From Mycobacterium sp. (GTDB lineage Bacteria; Actinomycetota; Actinomycetes; Mycobacteriales; Mycobacteriaceae): a stretch of DNA of 64,000 nt. Shown piece by piece: positions 23,655-32,362 of this stretch; within the stretch, counting starts at the first letter, position 1; each line of letters begins with the position of its first letter. The stretch is taken from positions 1 through 64,000 of the forward strand of contig NZ_PKEK01000100.1 in assembly GCF_002863225.1 (NCBI RefSeq). The letters are read 5' to 3'. A model generated the notes under the pieces. That model did not search any database, was not told the DNA's origin, and saw only the letters and a list, made by a program, of their open reading frames with translations. The translations under genes were made by a program, and so were the position numbers.

Positions 23655-26567
23655 ATGGCCGGTCAACACAGTTCGAAGAAGAACCGTAAGTCGCAAAAGG
23701 GGAAGGCCCGTCGGCGGGCGAGTGCGATCGGCCTGGGGGGCGGCGCGAGCGCGTTCCTGGCACTGGGCCTCGGGCCGCTTGCTGGTGCACCGGCAGCGCA
23801 CGCCGACGACTTCGGGCTGGACAGCATCTTCGACCCGATCGTCGCGTCGATCTCGACTTTCGATCCCGCCTTCGGCGCGAGCCTGGGCACCTGGTTCGAC
23901 AGCATCGACACCGCACTGAGCGCATGGTCGGTCGCCGACCCGACGTCAGGCCTCGACAGTGTCTTCGGTGCGGCCTCCGCCGGTTCGAGCGCGGCATCGG
24001 ACCCGTTCTCCGACTTCTGGCAGCAGTTGCAGGACTCCTGGGTAGACAACCCGATGACGCAGAGCCTCAACACCTGGCTCGTTTCTGCCAACCCTGCCGC
24101 ATTCGACCCAGCCGACTCCTGCGGATTCATCTGCAACGGCGCCGACGGAACCGCGATGGACCCCGACGGCCAAGACGGCGGCATGTTCTTCGGCAACGGC
24201 GGTGACGGCTACACCTTCACCACGGGTCTCGACCTCAACGGCGGCAACGGTGGCGACGCCGGAATGTTCGGTGACGGCGGCGCCGGCGGCGACGGTTTTG
24301 GTGGCGGTGACGGCGGCGCCGGCGGTATCGGCGGCCTGTACGGCGGCAACGGCGGCCTCGGCGGCGATGGCAGCGGCGCGGGCTTAGGCGGTAACGGCGG
24401 CGACACCGGGCTGTATGCCTTCTACGGCTCCGGCGGCAACGGTGGCATCGGCTTCGTCGGCGGCAACGGCGGCGACGGCGCCATCTACGGATCCCTCGGC
24501 AACGGTGGCGCGGGTGGCGCGGGTAGCGCCGCAACCTCGACCCAGGCTGCGGGAACCGGTGGTAACGGCGGCAACGGCGGGCAATTCTCCTTCCTCGGTT
24601 CCGGCGGCACCGGCGGCAGCGGCGGTGCCGGCCTCAACGGCGCCGCGGGCTCCTTCACCACCGGAGACGGCGACGGCAGCGACGGTGGCTTGGGCGGCAA
24701 CGGCGGCAACGGCGGTACGGCCGGGCTGTTCGGCTTCGGCGGCAGCGGCGGCGCCGGTGGCGTCGGCGGCAACGGCGGTGTGGGCGCAGCCGGTGACTTC
24801 GAATCCTCGGGTGACGGCTTCGGCGGCTTCGGCGGCACGGGTGGCACCGGTGGCGAGCACGGCGTCGCGGGTGGCGCGGGAACGTCCTTCGGCATCGCTG
24901 GCTCGAGCGGGCTCGACGGCAACGGTGGCGCCGGCGGCGCCGGTGGCGTTGGTGACGCGGACGGTGCGGGCGCTACTGGCGGGGCCGGCGGCGCCGGCGG
25001 TGCGGGCGGCGTAGGGACCGCGGCCGCGGCCGGCCAGGGCGGCGGCGGAGGTGGCGGCGGCGGTTACGCCATCACCGAAACCAACAACGGCGGCATCATC
25101 GGCGGCACCTCCTCCACCGCGACCGGTGGTGCGGGCGGCGTCGGTGGCGCTGGGTCCACCACCGATGAAGGCGGCAACGGCGGACAGGGCGGGTACGCCC
25201 AGCTCAACGCCAACGGCGGATCGATTGTGAACGGCAAAGCGGTCGGCGGGGTCGGCGGTGCCGGCGGCATCAACGGTGGCACCGGCGGCGACGGCGGCTA
25301 CGGACTGGTCGAGTCCAACGGCTCGGGCAGCTTCGCGTCCGGCACGGCCACCGGCGGGGCCGGCGGCGCCGGTTCCGACGGCGGCGTGGGTGGCGACGGT
25401 GGACGCGGCGTCCTCAGCGGCGGCTTCGGCAACGATCCCACCAACCCGACCGCCCTCGGCAGCGGAACCGTCAGCGGCACGGCGACCGGTGGCGCAGGCG
25501 GCACCGGCACCGGGGTTGGCAGCACCGGTGGTGACGGCGGTCGCGGTGTGATCGCTGCCGCCAGCGGTAACGGCGGCGGTCCCACCCAGCCCGGCTTCGC
25601 GAGCGGCTCTGCGACCGGCGGTGCGGGCGGCGCCGGCACCAACGGCGGTGCCGGTGGCGATGGCGGCAAGGGCGTGTTGTCAGGTGGCATCGGTGGCCAG
25701 ACCACCGGCGGTGTGGTCGTCAACGGCTCCGCCACCGGCGGCGCAGGCGGCGTCGGTCAGGCCGCAGGCGCTTCCGGCGGCAACGGCGGTGGCACCGGGG
25801 TCTTCGCCGAGTATGCCCAGAACACGGTCAACAACGGCGTTTCGGTCGGCGGGGTCGGCGGCGCCAGCGGCACCGGTGTGGCCGCCGGCAACGGTGGCAA
25901 CGGCGGCACCTCCTACTCCTTCTCCAGCGGAACCACCGCGACCGGCGGCGCAGGCGGGGCCGGCGGCAGCGGCACTGTCGCCGGGGCCAACGGCGGTGCA
26001 GGCGGCAACGGCGGCGGCGGCTACACGCAGGGCGGTGCCGGCAATGCCACCGGTGGCGCCGGCGGAGTCGGCGGTGCGGGCGGCACCACGGCCGGCGTCA
26101 GCGGCGGCGCGGGCGGCAACGGCGGTACCGCGTTCGCGCAAGCGGGCAGCGGTTCGGCCGTCGGCGGCGCCGGCGGGACCGGTGGCGCGGGCGGCTCGGC
26201 GGCGACCGGTGGTGTCGGTGGCGACGGCGGCAACGCCGTCCTGGGCAACACCGGCACCACCGCCATCACCGCCACCGGCGGGGCCGGCGGGACCGGTGGC
26301 GTCGGCGGCACCTCGGCCACCTCAGTCGGCGGCAACGGCGGCGACGGCGGTATCGGCACCGCTAACACCGCCAATGGCACCGGCGGCAACGGCGGACTCG
26401 GCGGCAACGGCACCTTGAACGGCGCAGGTGGGCCCGGCAACGGCGGCAACGGCGGCAACGGCGGCAACGGCACCAACGCGGTCGGCGGCAACGGCGGGCC
26501 TGGCGCCACCGCTAGCGCCACCGGCGTGCCCGGCGACAACGGCACACCCGGCACCAACAACCCGTGA
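23655..26567 (+). CDS. Exported PGRS-repeat protein with a non-PE N-terminus
   Basis: The 970-residue protein starts at ATG 23655 after GGGGAGGGTCCGCC. Residues 1-25 are basic (KKNRKSQKGKARRR), then a hydrophobic stretch GLGGGASAFLALGLGPLAG and an APAAHADD site suggest an export signal. Residues 52-150 are an acidic/aromatic domain rich in Phe, Trp, Asp and Ser that I do not recognise. At 155-180 the text CGFICNGADGTAMDP...GGMFFGNGGDG resembles the entry linker of PE_PGRS proteins, and the rest (about 790 residues) is GGxGG repeats with a recurring SATGGAGGAG unit. There is no PE helix pair or Pro-Glu motif. Function and surface exposure are inferred. Confidence 0.85.
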   Translation: MAGQHSSKKNRKSQKGKARRRASAIGLGGGASAFLALGLGPLAGAPAAHADDFGLDSIFDPIVASISTFDPAFGASLGTWFDSIDTALSAWSVADPTSGLDSVFGAASAGSSAASDPFSDFWQQLQDSWVDNPMTQSLNTWLVSANPAAFDPADSCGFICNGADGTAMDPDGQDGGMFFGNGGDGYTFTTGLDLNGGNGGDAGMFGDGGAGGDGFGGGDGGAGGIGGLYGGNGGLGGDGSGAGLGGNGGDTGLYAFYGSGGNGGIGFVGGNGGDGAIYGSLGNGGAGGAGSAATSTQAAGTGGNGGNGGQFSFLGSGGTGGSGGAGLNGAAGSFTTGDGDGSDGGLGGNGGNGGTAGLFGFGGSGGAGGVGGNGGVGAAGDFESSGDGFGGFGGTGGTGGEHGVAGGAGTSFGIAGSSGLDGNGGAGGAGGVGDADGAGATGGAGGAGGAGGVGTAAAAGQGGGGGGGGGYAITETNNGGIIGGTSSTATGGAGGVGGAGSTTDEGGNGGQGGYAQLNANGGSIVNGKAVGGVGGAGGINGGTGGDGGYGLVESNGSGSFASGTATGGAGGAGSDGGVGGDGGRGVLSGGFGNDPTNPTALGSGTVSGTATGGAGGTGTGVGSTGGDGGRGVIAAASGNGGGPTQPGFASGSATGGAGGAGTNGGAGGDGGKGVLSGGIGGQTTGGVVVNGSATGGAGGVGQAAGASGGNGGGTGVFAEYAQNTVNNGVSVGGVGGASGTGVAAGNGGNGGTSYSFSSGTTATGGAGGAGGSGTVAGANGGAGGNGGGGYTQGGAGNATGGAGGVGGAGGTTAGVSGGAGGNGGTAFAQAGSGSAVGGAGGTGGAGGSAATGGVGGDGGNAVLGNTGTTAITATGGAGGTGGVGGTSATSVGGNGGDGGIGTANTANGTGGNGGLGGNGTLNGAGGPGNGGNGGNGGNGTNAVGGNGGPGATASATGVPGDNGTPGTNNP

Positions 26568-26585
26568 CGCCATAACTGAGAACGG

Positions 26586-26621
26586 CAACCGCGGCCCGGT
26601 CGAAAGACCCGGCCGCGGTTG
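26586..26621. terminator. Terminator after the PGRS gene
   Basis: A 16-bp stem with one mismatch, CAACCGCGGCCCGGTC at 26586-26601 and GACCCGGCCGCGGTTG at 26606-26621, closed by a GAAA tetraloop and followed by TCGTTT. It lies 18 bases past the PGRS stop. Confidence 0.85.
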
Positions 26622-26819
26622 TCGTTTCGGCGGTGCTTCCAACCAGGCTCTCTCGATCGGGCATATCCGCCTGTCGCTGAAGGCTTTTGACATCTCACAC
26701 TCCCGAACCGTCGGACAATGGCAAACTCGGGTGCCCGGACTCGCGACGTGGTTAGAGTTGCCGATATGGCTCCGTCACACAGGCACAACTACGAGCCGGA
26801 TCTAGGGCAAGGGGCAGAC

Positions 26820-27629
26820 ATGACAGCCATCCACTTCATCTCCGGTCTGCCACGATCCGGCTCGACGCTGCTGGCGGCATTGCTGCGGCAGAACCCTCGC
26901 TTCGAGGCCGGCATGTCCGGTCCACTGGCCGGGCTGTTCGGCGCACTACTGGGCGAGATGAGCGCCCGCAACGAATACTCGGTGTTCATCGACGACGCCA
27001 AGCGCCAGCGGATCCTGCACGGCCTGTTCGAGAATTACTACGCCCACAGTCCGGCAGAGGTGGTTTTTGACACGAACCGGTTCTGGTGCGCGTGGATGCC
27101 GGCCATCGCGCGGCTGTTCCCCGACGCGAAAGTCATTGCGTGCGTCCGGGATATGCCCTGGGTCGTCGACAGCATCGAACGCCTGGTTCAGCGCAACGTC
27201 TTCAGCCCGTCGTCGATCTTCAACTACAGCGCCGGCGGCACCGTCTACACCCGCGCCAACGTCGTCGCATCGGCCGAAGGCATGGTCGGCGCTCCCTACG
27301 ACGCCCTCAAGCAGGCCTGCTTCGGCGCGCAGAAGAATCGTCTGCTGCTCGTCCAGTACGAAACTCTGACCAGCGACCCGGCCAAGACCCTGCATGCCAT
27401 CTACGACTTCATCGGCGAGCCGGCATTCGAGCACGATTTCGACCACATCGACTTCGACGTCACGGATTTCGACGAGCGGGCCGGCACTCCCGGCCTGCAC
27501 ACGGTGGGCAAGACGGTCAAGGCCGTGGAGCGCGAAAGCCTGCTACCACCGGATCTGTTCAATCGTTTTGTCAACGATGCATTTTGGCGTGATGCAGACG
27601 CAATCCCCGAGGGACTGCAGGTGGTGTGA
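26820..27629 (+). CDS. Sulfotransferase family protein
   Basis: A 269-residue cytoplasmic enzyme predicted to move a sulfuryl group from PAPS to an unknown acceptor. The 5'-phosphosulfate loop GLPRSGSTLLAALL is at residues 9-22, and a 3'-phosphate-binding region with VIACVRDMPWVVDS lies mid-protein, followed by LLVQYETLTSDPAKTLHAIYDFIGE. ATG 26820 is chosen with AAGGGGCAG upstream; an ATG at 26766 would add 18 residues without family similarity. Mycobacterial sulfotransferases modify cell-wall glycolipids, but the target here cannot be told. It lies in the accessory stretch between ruvC and the DUF4178 gene. Confidence 0.88.
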   Translation: MTAIHFISGLPRSGSTLLAALLRQNPRFEAGMSGPLAGLFGALLGEMSARNEYSVFIDDAKRQRILHGLFENYYAHSPAEVVFDTNRFWCAWMPAIARLFPDAKVIACVRDMPWVVDSIERLVQRNVFSPSSIFNYSAGGTVYTRANVVASAEGMVGAPYDALKQACFGAQKNRLLLVQYETLTSDPAKTLHAIYDFIGEPAFEHDFDHIDFDVTDFDERAGTPGLHTVGKTVKAVERESLLPPDLFNRFVNDAFWRDADAIPEGLQVV

Positions 27630-27724
27630 GCCCGCACTAAACCAATTCATCCGCAGTCCGATTGCCTGCCAGTGCATGTCGGCAATGCCGTCACAAATCG
27701 GGGTATGCGCGATAACCTCACCCA

Positions 27725-28279
27725 ATGCCCGAAGAACCTCTCGCCGAGTCCGCACCGGCGGCAAGCCCCGCAGGCACGCCCCCCACGCCCAGGCACGATC
27801 CTTCCGCGGCGGGCTCGCGGAGTCTGCCCCAGCTGGCGACCTACGCGGCTCTGGCCCTCGCCGTCGTCGCGGTTGTTCTGGCCGCCCTGGCCTACTTCCA
27901 CCCGGCACACCACGAAGCCGCCGGTCCGATCCAGCAAGGTGGCGACGCAAAGGCGAACGTGTGCACGGCTTTTGCCGCGGTCCGGAAAGCGGTGGTGCTC
28001 AACACCCACCTGCAGACTCCTGACAACAACCCCGTCGGCGAGCTCGCGGTGGCCGGCAATGCCCGGCTGGCGCTCGTGGGCGGCGGCGCGTACCTGCAGC
28101 GACGGCTCGCCGCCAACACGGCCGCCCCAGCCGACCTCACGAAGGCCGTCAGTTCGTTCGCCGACACGATCGGACAGCTCGGCGTGGGTTACCTGGCGGG
28201 CGGCACTCCGGACAGCCTGCAGTCATTGCGAAGCAACCTCGACACTCAAATCAATGACGCGGTGAAGGCCTGCTCCTAG
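27725..28279 (+). CDS. Membrane-anchored protein of unknown function
   Basis: The 184-residue product has a Pro/Ala/Glu-rich cytoplasmic N-terminus (about residues 1-35), a single membrane helix (YAALALAVVAVVLAALAYF, about 40-58) and an extracytoplasmic domain of about 120 residues with two Cys (in ANVCTAF and KACS at the end) and Ala-rich helices. The pattern matches a common class of mycobacterial hypothetical proteins with one anchor and an alpha-helical outer domain; no function is known to me. The gene begins 95 bases after the sulfotransferase stop. Confidence 0.75.
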   Translation: MPEEPLAESAPAASPAGTPPTPRHDPSAAGSRSLPQLATYAALALAVVAVVLAALAYFHPAHHEAAGPIQQGGDAKANVCTAFAAVRKAVVLNTHLQTPDNNPVGELAVAGNARLALVGGGAYLQRRLAANTAAPADLTKAVSSFADTIGQLGVGYLAGGTPDSLQSLRSNLDTQINDAVKACS

Positions 28280-28412
28280 CCCAGGACACCCCATTCGATA
28301 ACCGCGAATTGCCAAGAGTTCCTGTTCAGTTTGCGCGTTCGGCGAACGTTGGCCACTACGGCAACTAGCTTGACCAGTGTCGACGAACACGCCGCTGTAT
28401 GGGGGTAAACCG

Positions 28413-28886
28413 ATGTCTGGCGATAGCCGAAACACGCGAAATCACCGATCACACAACGTGCCCGGTTTTGTGGCCGGTTCCGGTGCGGCCGTAGCCGCGT
28501 TGCTCACCGCGATGATCATTCCGCCGGCGGACATCCCGTCCGCTCACGCCCGCAGCATCGTCGCGAATATCGGCGGCGTCGCGGTCCACACACCTGACGG
28601 TGACGACGGCAACGGTGGAGCCGGCGGCAAGGGCGGAGCCGGCGGCAAGGGCGGTCAAGGTGGACTCGGCGGCGCAGGTGGCAAAGGCGGAGCGGGCGGG
28701 GTCGGCGACAACGGCGGCCACGGTGGCCAGGGCGGGGCCGCCGGGCCAGGCGGCCAGCCTGGTGAAGGTGGCCAAGGCGGGGCCGCCGGGCCAGGCGGCC
28801 AGCCTGGTGAAGGTGGCCAAGGCGGAGCGGCGGGTCCGGGTGGAGTTCCGGGACAGCCGGGTATGCGCGGTCCCTCCGGCGGCTGA
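28413..28886 (+). CDS. Small secreted glycine-rich (collagen/PGRS-like) protein
   Basis: ATG 28413 follows GGGGG at 28401-28405. The 157-residue product has a basic N-terminus, a hydrophobic segment (GFVAGSGAAVAALLTAMIIPP) ending near a SAHA site, then about 90 residues of GGxGG and GPGGQPGEGGQ repeats. A perfect 45-bp tandem duplication (28731-28775 and 28776-28820) encodes two identical 15-residue units. It resembles both PGRS and collagen-like sequence. An earlier in-frame ATG-type start at 28377 lacks a ribosome site. Export is predicted; function unknown. Confidence 0.75.
   Translation: MSGDSRNTRNHRSHNVPGFVAGSGAAVAALLTAMIIPPADIPSAHARSIVANIGGVAVHTPDGDDGNGGAGGKGGAGGKGGQGGLGGAGGKGGAGGVGDNGGHGGQGGAAGPGGQPGEGGQGGAAGPGGQPGEGGQGGAAGPGGVPGQPGMRGPSGG
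28731..28820 (+). repeat. Perfect 45-bp tandem duplication in the glycine-rich gene
   Basis: Units 28731-28775 and 28776-28820 are identical base for base and in frame, each adding 15 residues. Perfect identity suggests recent duplication or ongoing slippage. Confidence 0.9.
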
Positions 28887-29029
28887 TGACCAGCCCCAGC
28901 TACAGCAGCGTGGGCGAGGCGCCGGCGGCACATCCATGTAGCGCAACATCTTTCATCTGACCGACCTGCCGGGACCGGGTGATCCGGCGAACAGACCGTT
29001 GCTTCTCATCGCAAGGGGGCCCAACCGCT

Positions 29030-30247
29030 GTGAACGATCCGAAAGCCGATGTCGTTTCCCGCCAGTACGAACGGTGGAAATACCCAGAGCCGATCCGGGA
29101 TCTCGAAGCGTGGTTGCGCGGCAACTGGCAGTGGCTCGACCCCAGCCACTCCCACCGGGTCCTCTGGCCCGACCGGGAGTACCGGCCAGACCTCGACATC
29201 CTCATCGCAGGGTGCGGCACCAACCAGGCCGCCGTGCTCGCTTACACGAATCCCGACGCGAAAGTTGTCGCGGTCGATATCAGCCAGCCGTCCCTCGATC
29301 ACGAGCAGTACCTCAAAGACCGGCACGGGCTGCACAATCTGGAGCTGCACCTGCTGCCTATCGAGGAGCTGCCCTCGCTTGGCAGTGATTTCGACCTCGT
29401 CGTCTCGACCGGTGTGTTGCACCATATGGCCGACCCGTTGGCGGGAATGAAAGCACTGGCCGCGTGCCTGAAACCGGACGGCGTGGTCGCAGTCATGCTC
29501 TACGCGAAGTACGGCCGGCTTGGCGTCGAAGTCATGGAATCGGTGTTTCGCGACCTACGACTCGGGCAGGACGAAGCATCGGTGCGGGTGGTGAAGGAGG
29601 CCATCTCATCACTGCCGCCCGACCATCCGGTGCGCGGCTACCTGAAGACGGCCGACGATGTGCGCTACGACGCCGCGCTGGTGGACACCTTCCTGCACGG
29701 TCGCGCCAGACACTATTCGGTCGACGACTGCCTCGATCTGGTCGACACCGCCGAGCTCGTGTTCCAAGGATGGTTCCTCAAAGCGCCCTATTACCACCAC
29801 GAAATGCTCGCGCCGCCTGGCGAGTTCAACCAATACCTGTCTGCGTTGCCGGAACAGAAGCAGTGGTCTGTGATGGAGCGGATGCACACCGCGAACGGAC
29901 GCCACTTCCTGTTGGCGTGCCACCCGGGCCGGCCCAAAGAGAGCTACTCGATTGACTTTTCGTCACTCGACTCGCTCGATTACATTCCGCTGATGCGTAT
30001 GCGCTGCGGGTTGGCCGGTGAGGAGATCCATCGGGCGGACTGGCGCATGCGGCTGAATCAGGCTCAACTGCCCTATGTGCAACACATCGACGGCCACCGC
30101 ACCATCCGCGACATCGCCGCTTTGGTCGCGGAATGCCAAGGGCCGACGCGCGGCAGCGTCGCCAACCTCGAGAAGTTCGGCCGCAAGCTGTTCGAGGCAC
30201 TGTGGCGCCTCGACTTTCTGGCCATGGCATTGAGCCCGTCCGGCTAG
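29030..30247 (+). CDS. Class I SAM-dependent methyltransferase with C-terminal extension
   Basis: The 405-residue protein contains a methyltransferase core with motif I DILIAGCGTNQAA at about residues 56-68, an acidic residue after VVAVDIS, and FDLVVSTGVLHHMADP as motif IV. After about residue 240 there is a long extension ending with a segment (HIDGHRTIRDIAALVAEC) that recalls PqqD/winged-helix peptide-binding modules. Substrate unknown. GTG 29030 has AGGGGG about 12 bases upstream; the frame stays open to 28979 without a better signal. It is the last gene of the accessory stretch before the conserved DUF4178 operon. Confidence 0.83.
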   Translation: MNDPKADVVSRQYERWKYPEPIRDLEAWLRGNWQWLDPSHSHRVLWPDREYRPDLDILIAGCGTNQAAVLAYTNPDAKVVAVDISQPSLDHEQYLKDRHGLHNLELHLLPIEELPSLGSDFDLVVSTGVLHHMADPLAGMKALAACLKPDGVVAVMLYAKYGRLGVEVMESVFRDLRLGQDEASVRVVKEAISSLPPDHPVRGYLKTADDVRYDAALVDTFLHGRARHYSVDDCLDLVDTAELVFQGWFLKAPYYHHEMLAPPGEFNQYLSALPEQKQWSVMERMHTANGRHFLLACHPGRPKESYSIDFSSLDSLDYIPLMRMRCGLAGEEIHRADWRMRLNQAQLPYVQHIDGHRTIRDIAALVAECQGPTRGSVANLEKFGRKLFEALWRLDFLAMALSPSG

Positions 30248-30340
30248 CCGTCGCGCTGTGGGACAGAATTAACGGCCTGGAGTCCCGGATAAAACTGCTA
30301 CCTTCACCGTGGGGGGCTTGACGGTGAGAAAGGTCCTGGA

Positions 30341-30949
30341 ATGGGCACACTGCTGCTGGTGCTGGCCGCGGTGTTGTTCATCGCGGCGATCTTTGTCTTC
30401 CTGGCGGCGCTGCGGCGGCCCAAGAAGCAGAGCACCGGACGTGAGGATCCGCTCGCATTCGCCACGGCGGCACCGCAATTCGGGCCCCGCCAACTCGGGC
30501 CTGGCGCGATCGTCAGCCACGGCAGCATCGACTACGTGGTGCGCGGTTCGGTCACCTACCGAGAAGGCCCGTTCGTCTGGTGGGAACATCTGCTGGAAGG
30601 CGGCGGTGAGCCGATCTGGTTCAGTGTCGAAGACAGCGACGGGCGGCTCGAGCTGGTGATGTGGACCAGCCGAAAGGACCTGCAGTTGCAGCCGGGCGGC
30701 CAGCACGTCATCGACGGCGTCACCTACAGCGAGTCGGAGCGCGGCCACGCCGGCTACACCACCGAGGGCACCACCGGCCTGCCGCCGGCCGGCGAGATGG
30801 ATTTCGTGGATTACGCCAGCGCCGACGAGACATCGCTGCTGTCTTTCGAGCGCTGGGCGCCAGAGATGCCGTGGGAGATATCGACCGGCCGGCCGGTGCT
30901 ACCCGGCGAGCTCACCGTGTACCCGGCGCCGCCGCCGGCGTCCGAATAG
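30341..30949 (+). CDS. DUF4178 domain membrane protein (Rv2597 family)
   Basis: The 202-residue protein has one N-terminal membrane helix (LLLVLAAVLFIAAIFVFLAAL) and a soluble DUF4178 domain with GAIVSHGSIDYVVRGSVTYREG and WWEHLLE. It starts a run of five closely packed genes ending in speE. In M. tuberculosis the same order is Rv2597 to Rv2601. Function is not established; the constant link to the SpeE-like enzyme suggests a shared membrane process. Confidence 0.85.
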   Translation: MGTLLLVLAAVLFIAAIFVFLAALRRPKKQSTGREDPLAFATAAPQFGPRQLGPGAIVSHGSIDYVVRGSVTYREGPFVWWEHLLEGGGEPIWFSVEDSDGRLELVMWTSRKDLQLQPGGQHVIDGVTYSESERGHAGYTTEGTTGLPPAGEMDFVDYASADETSLLSFERWAPEMPWEISTGRPVLPGELTVYPAPPPASE

Positions 30950-30961
30950 GGGCCGCCCGCA

Positions 30962-31456
30962 GTGCCCCTTCATCGTCTGTCGGTCATTCCGGTCGACGTC
31001 CGCGGCTCCGAACTCGGGCTGGCGATCAACACACCGGCCCCACTCCCCCTGGCCAGCTGCCGACTGGACCATCCCGACGGCGGCGCACTGGTGCTGGGAG
31101 TGTTGGGCGCATCGCACGTCGTCACCGTGGAGCACCCGAATACCAGCTTCTCCGAACAGATCTCGTGCGATCTCAGCGGCGACCTCCCCGACCGGACGCA
31201 GGCGCCCGGCTACCGTCTCGAATCGCGCACCGACGTGCACGACGAGTCCGCTTTCCGCCGGTTGGCAGACCTGCTGCGACACCGCTGCGCAACCGACAGT
31301 GGTTGGCTCGGAGGTTCATTCCCCGGCGACGATGCCGCGCTGACCGCCCTTGCCGCCGAGCCCGACGGCGCGGGCTGGCGCTGGCAGACCTGGCACCTCT
31401 ACCCGGCCGAGGCCGGCGGCACCGTGGTCTACACCTCCAGCCGGTGGCGCCCATGA
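30962..31456 (+). CDS. DUF2617 family protein (Rv2598 family)
   Basis: A 164-residue soluble protein beginning at GTG 30962, 12 bases after the previous stop. Segments LASCRLDHPDGGALVLGVLGASHVVTV and WRWQTWHLYPAEAGGTVVYTSSRWRP match the DUF2617 pattern. No catalytic motif is visible. Its stop overlaps the start of the next gene as ATGA, so translation is coupled. Confidence 0.85.
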   Translation: MPLHRLSVIPVDVRGSELGLAINTPAPLPLASCRLDHPDGGALVLGVLGASHVVTVEHPNTSFSEQISCDLSGDLPDRTQAPGYRLESRTDVHDESAFRRLADLLRHRCATDSGWLGGSFPGDDAALTALAAEPDGAGWRWQTWHLYPAEAGGTVVYTSSRWRP

Positions 31457-31884
31457 GCCGCGGAGGCCTGTTCGCGATAGCATTCAGCCTGGCCGCCAGT
31501 GCATTCCTGAGTTTGATATTCGGGATATCACTGCAGCACAAGGATATTCGTAGCTATATCGCGTCGCACTACCAGCAATATTCCCGCGACGCCAACGGTG
31601 TCCGCTATCTGTGCACGGGATCGCCCGCGCAGGTGGCCTACACGCTCAGCGGTTACCAGACGCCGGCGGCGAGCGCCGTCAGCGGCGGCACGCAGTACCT
31701 GCGCTACAACGACGCGATCGTGACCGTCGGCGTCGATGGCACCCACCCGTGCAGCATCCGGGTCGAGGATCTGGCAGCCGGTTACAGCCATGGTTCGTTC
31801 ATTTTTCTCGGACCAGGGTTCAGCCCCGGATCCCCGTCACGCGGCTCGGGCGGCAGTACAGGTGGCCCGGGTGGCACGAAATGA
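31453..31884 (+). CDS. DUF4247 family anchored protein (Rv2599 family)
   Basis: The 143-residue product starts at ATG 31453 overlapping the previous TGA. It has one N-terminal membrane helix (GLFAIAFSLAASAFLSLIFGISL), then an outer domain with two Cys (RYLCTGSP and HPCSIRV) and a Gly/Ser-rich tail (SRGSGGSTGGPGGTK). The Cys pair may form a disulphide. Function unknown; conserved operon position. Confidence 0.85.
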   Translation: MSRGGLFAIAFSLAASAFLSLIFGISLQHKDIRSYIASHYQQYSRDANGVRYLCTGSPAQVAYTLSGYQTPAASAVSGGTQYLRYNDAIVTVGVDGTHPCSIRVEDLAAGYSHGSFIFLGPGFSPGSPSRGSGGSTGGPGGTK

Positions 31885-31906
31885 TTTGCAGGAAAAGGAG
31901 ATAGCC

Positions 31907-32362
31907 ATGTACCTAGCAGTCGAGTTGGGCTCGATCGACCTCAACCCGGTCATACAGGGCGCCCTCGCGACCATCTCGTACTTCCTGGTCGGCACCGCCG
32001 TCCTCATCCTCGGCTTCGTCGTGGTCGACGTACTCACCCCAGGAAAGCTGCGGCACTTGGTGTTCGTCGATCGCCGCCCGAACGCCGTGATTCTGGCCTG
32101 CGCCAACTACATCGCGCTGGCCGCCGTCGTCATCTGCGCCATCACCAGTAGCTACCGCCAACTCGGTCAGGGACTGATCGGGGTGGCGGTATACGGGCTG
32201 ATCGGTATTGCTCTGCAAGGGGTCGCGATTCTGGCGATGCACTGGGTCATCCCGGGCGATTTCCGTGCGCACATCGACGAACCCGAGTTGCATCCAGCGG
32301 CGTTCGCCATGGCCGTAATGCTGCTGGCGGTGGGAGGAGTGACCGCTGCCGCGCTGTCATGA
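31907..32362 (+). CDS. DUF350 family membrane protein (Rv2600 family)
   Basis: ATG 31907 follows AAAAGGAG. The 151-residue protein has four predicted membrane helices (ATISYFLVGTAVLILGFVVVDVL, NAVILACANYIALAAVVICAI, GLIGVAVYGLIGIALQGVAILAM, AAFAMAVMLLAVGGVTAAAL). DUF350 proteins of unknown role are often encoded beside SpeE-like enzymes. Its stop overlaps the speE start by 4 bases. Confidence 0.9.
   Translation: MYLAVELGSIDLNPVIQGALATISYFLVGTAVLILGFVVVDVLTPGKLRHLVFVDRRPNAVILACANYIALAAVVICAITSSYRQLGQGLIGVAVYGLIGIALQGVAILAMHWVIPGDFRAHIDEPELHPAAFAMAVMLLAVGGVTAAALS

Noticed and set aside
24209..26418. Several Ala- or Pro-rich frames opposite or shifted within the PGRS gene
   Set aside because: They are products of the GGC/GGT repeat in other frames, with no start signal or domain.
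24200..26560. Regular repeats that could be mistaken for a CRISPR array
   Set aside because: The repeats are short, degenerate and in frame, with no constant repeat and unique spacers. They encode GGxGG protein repeats.
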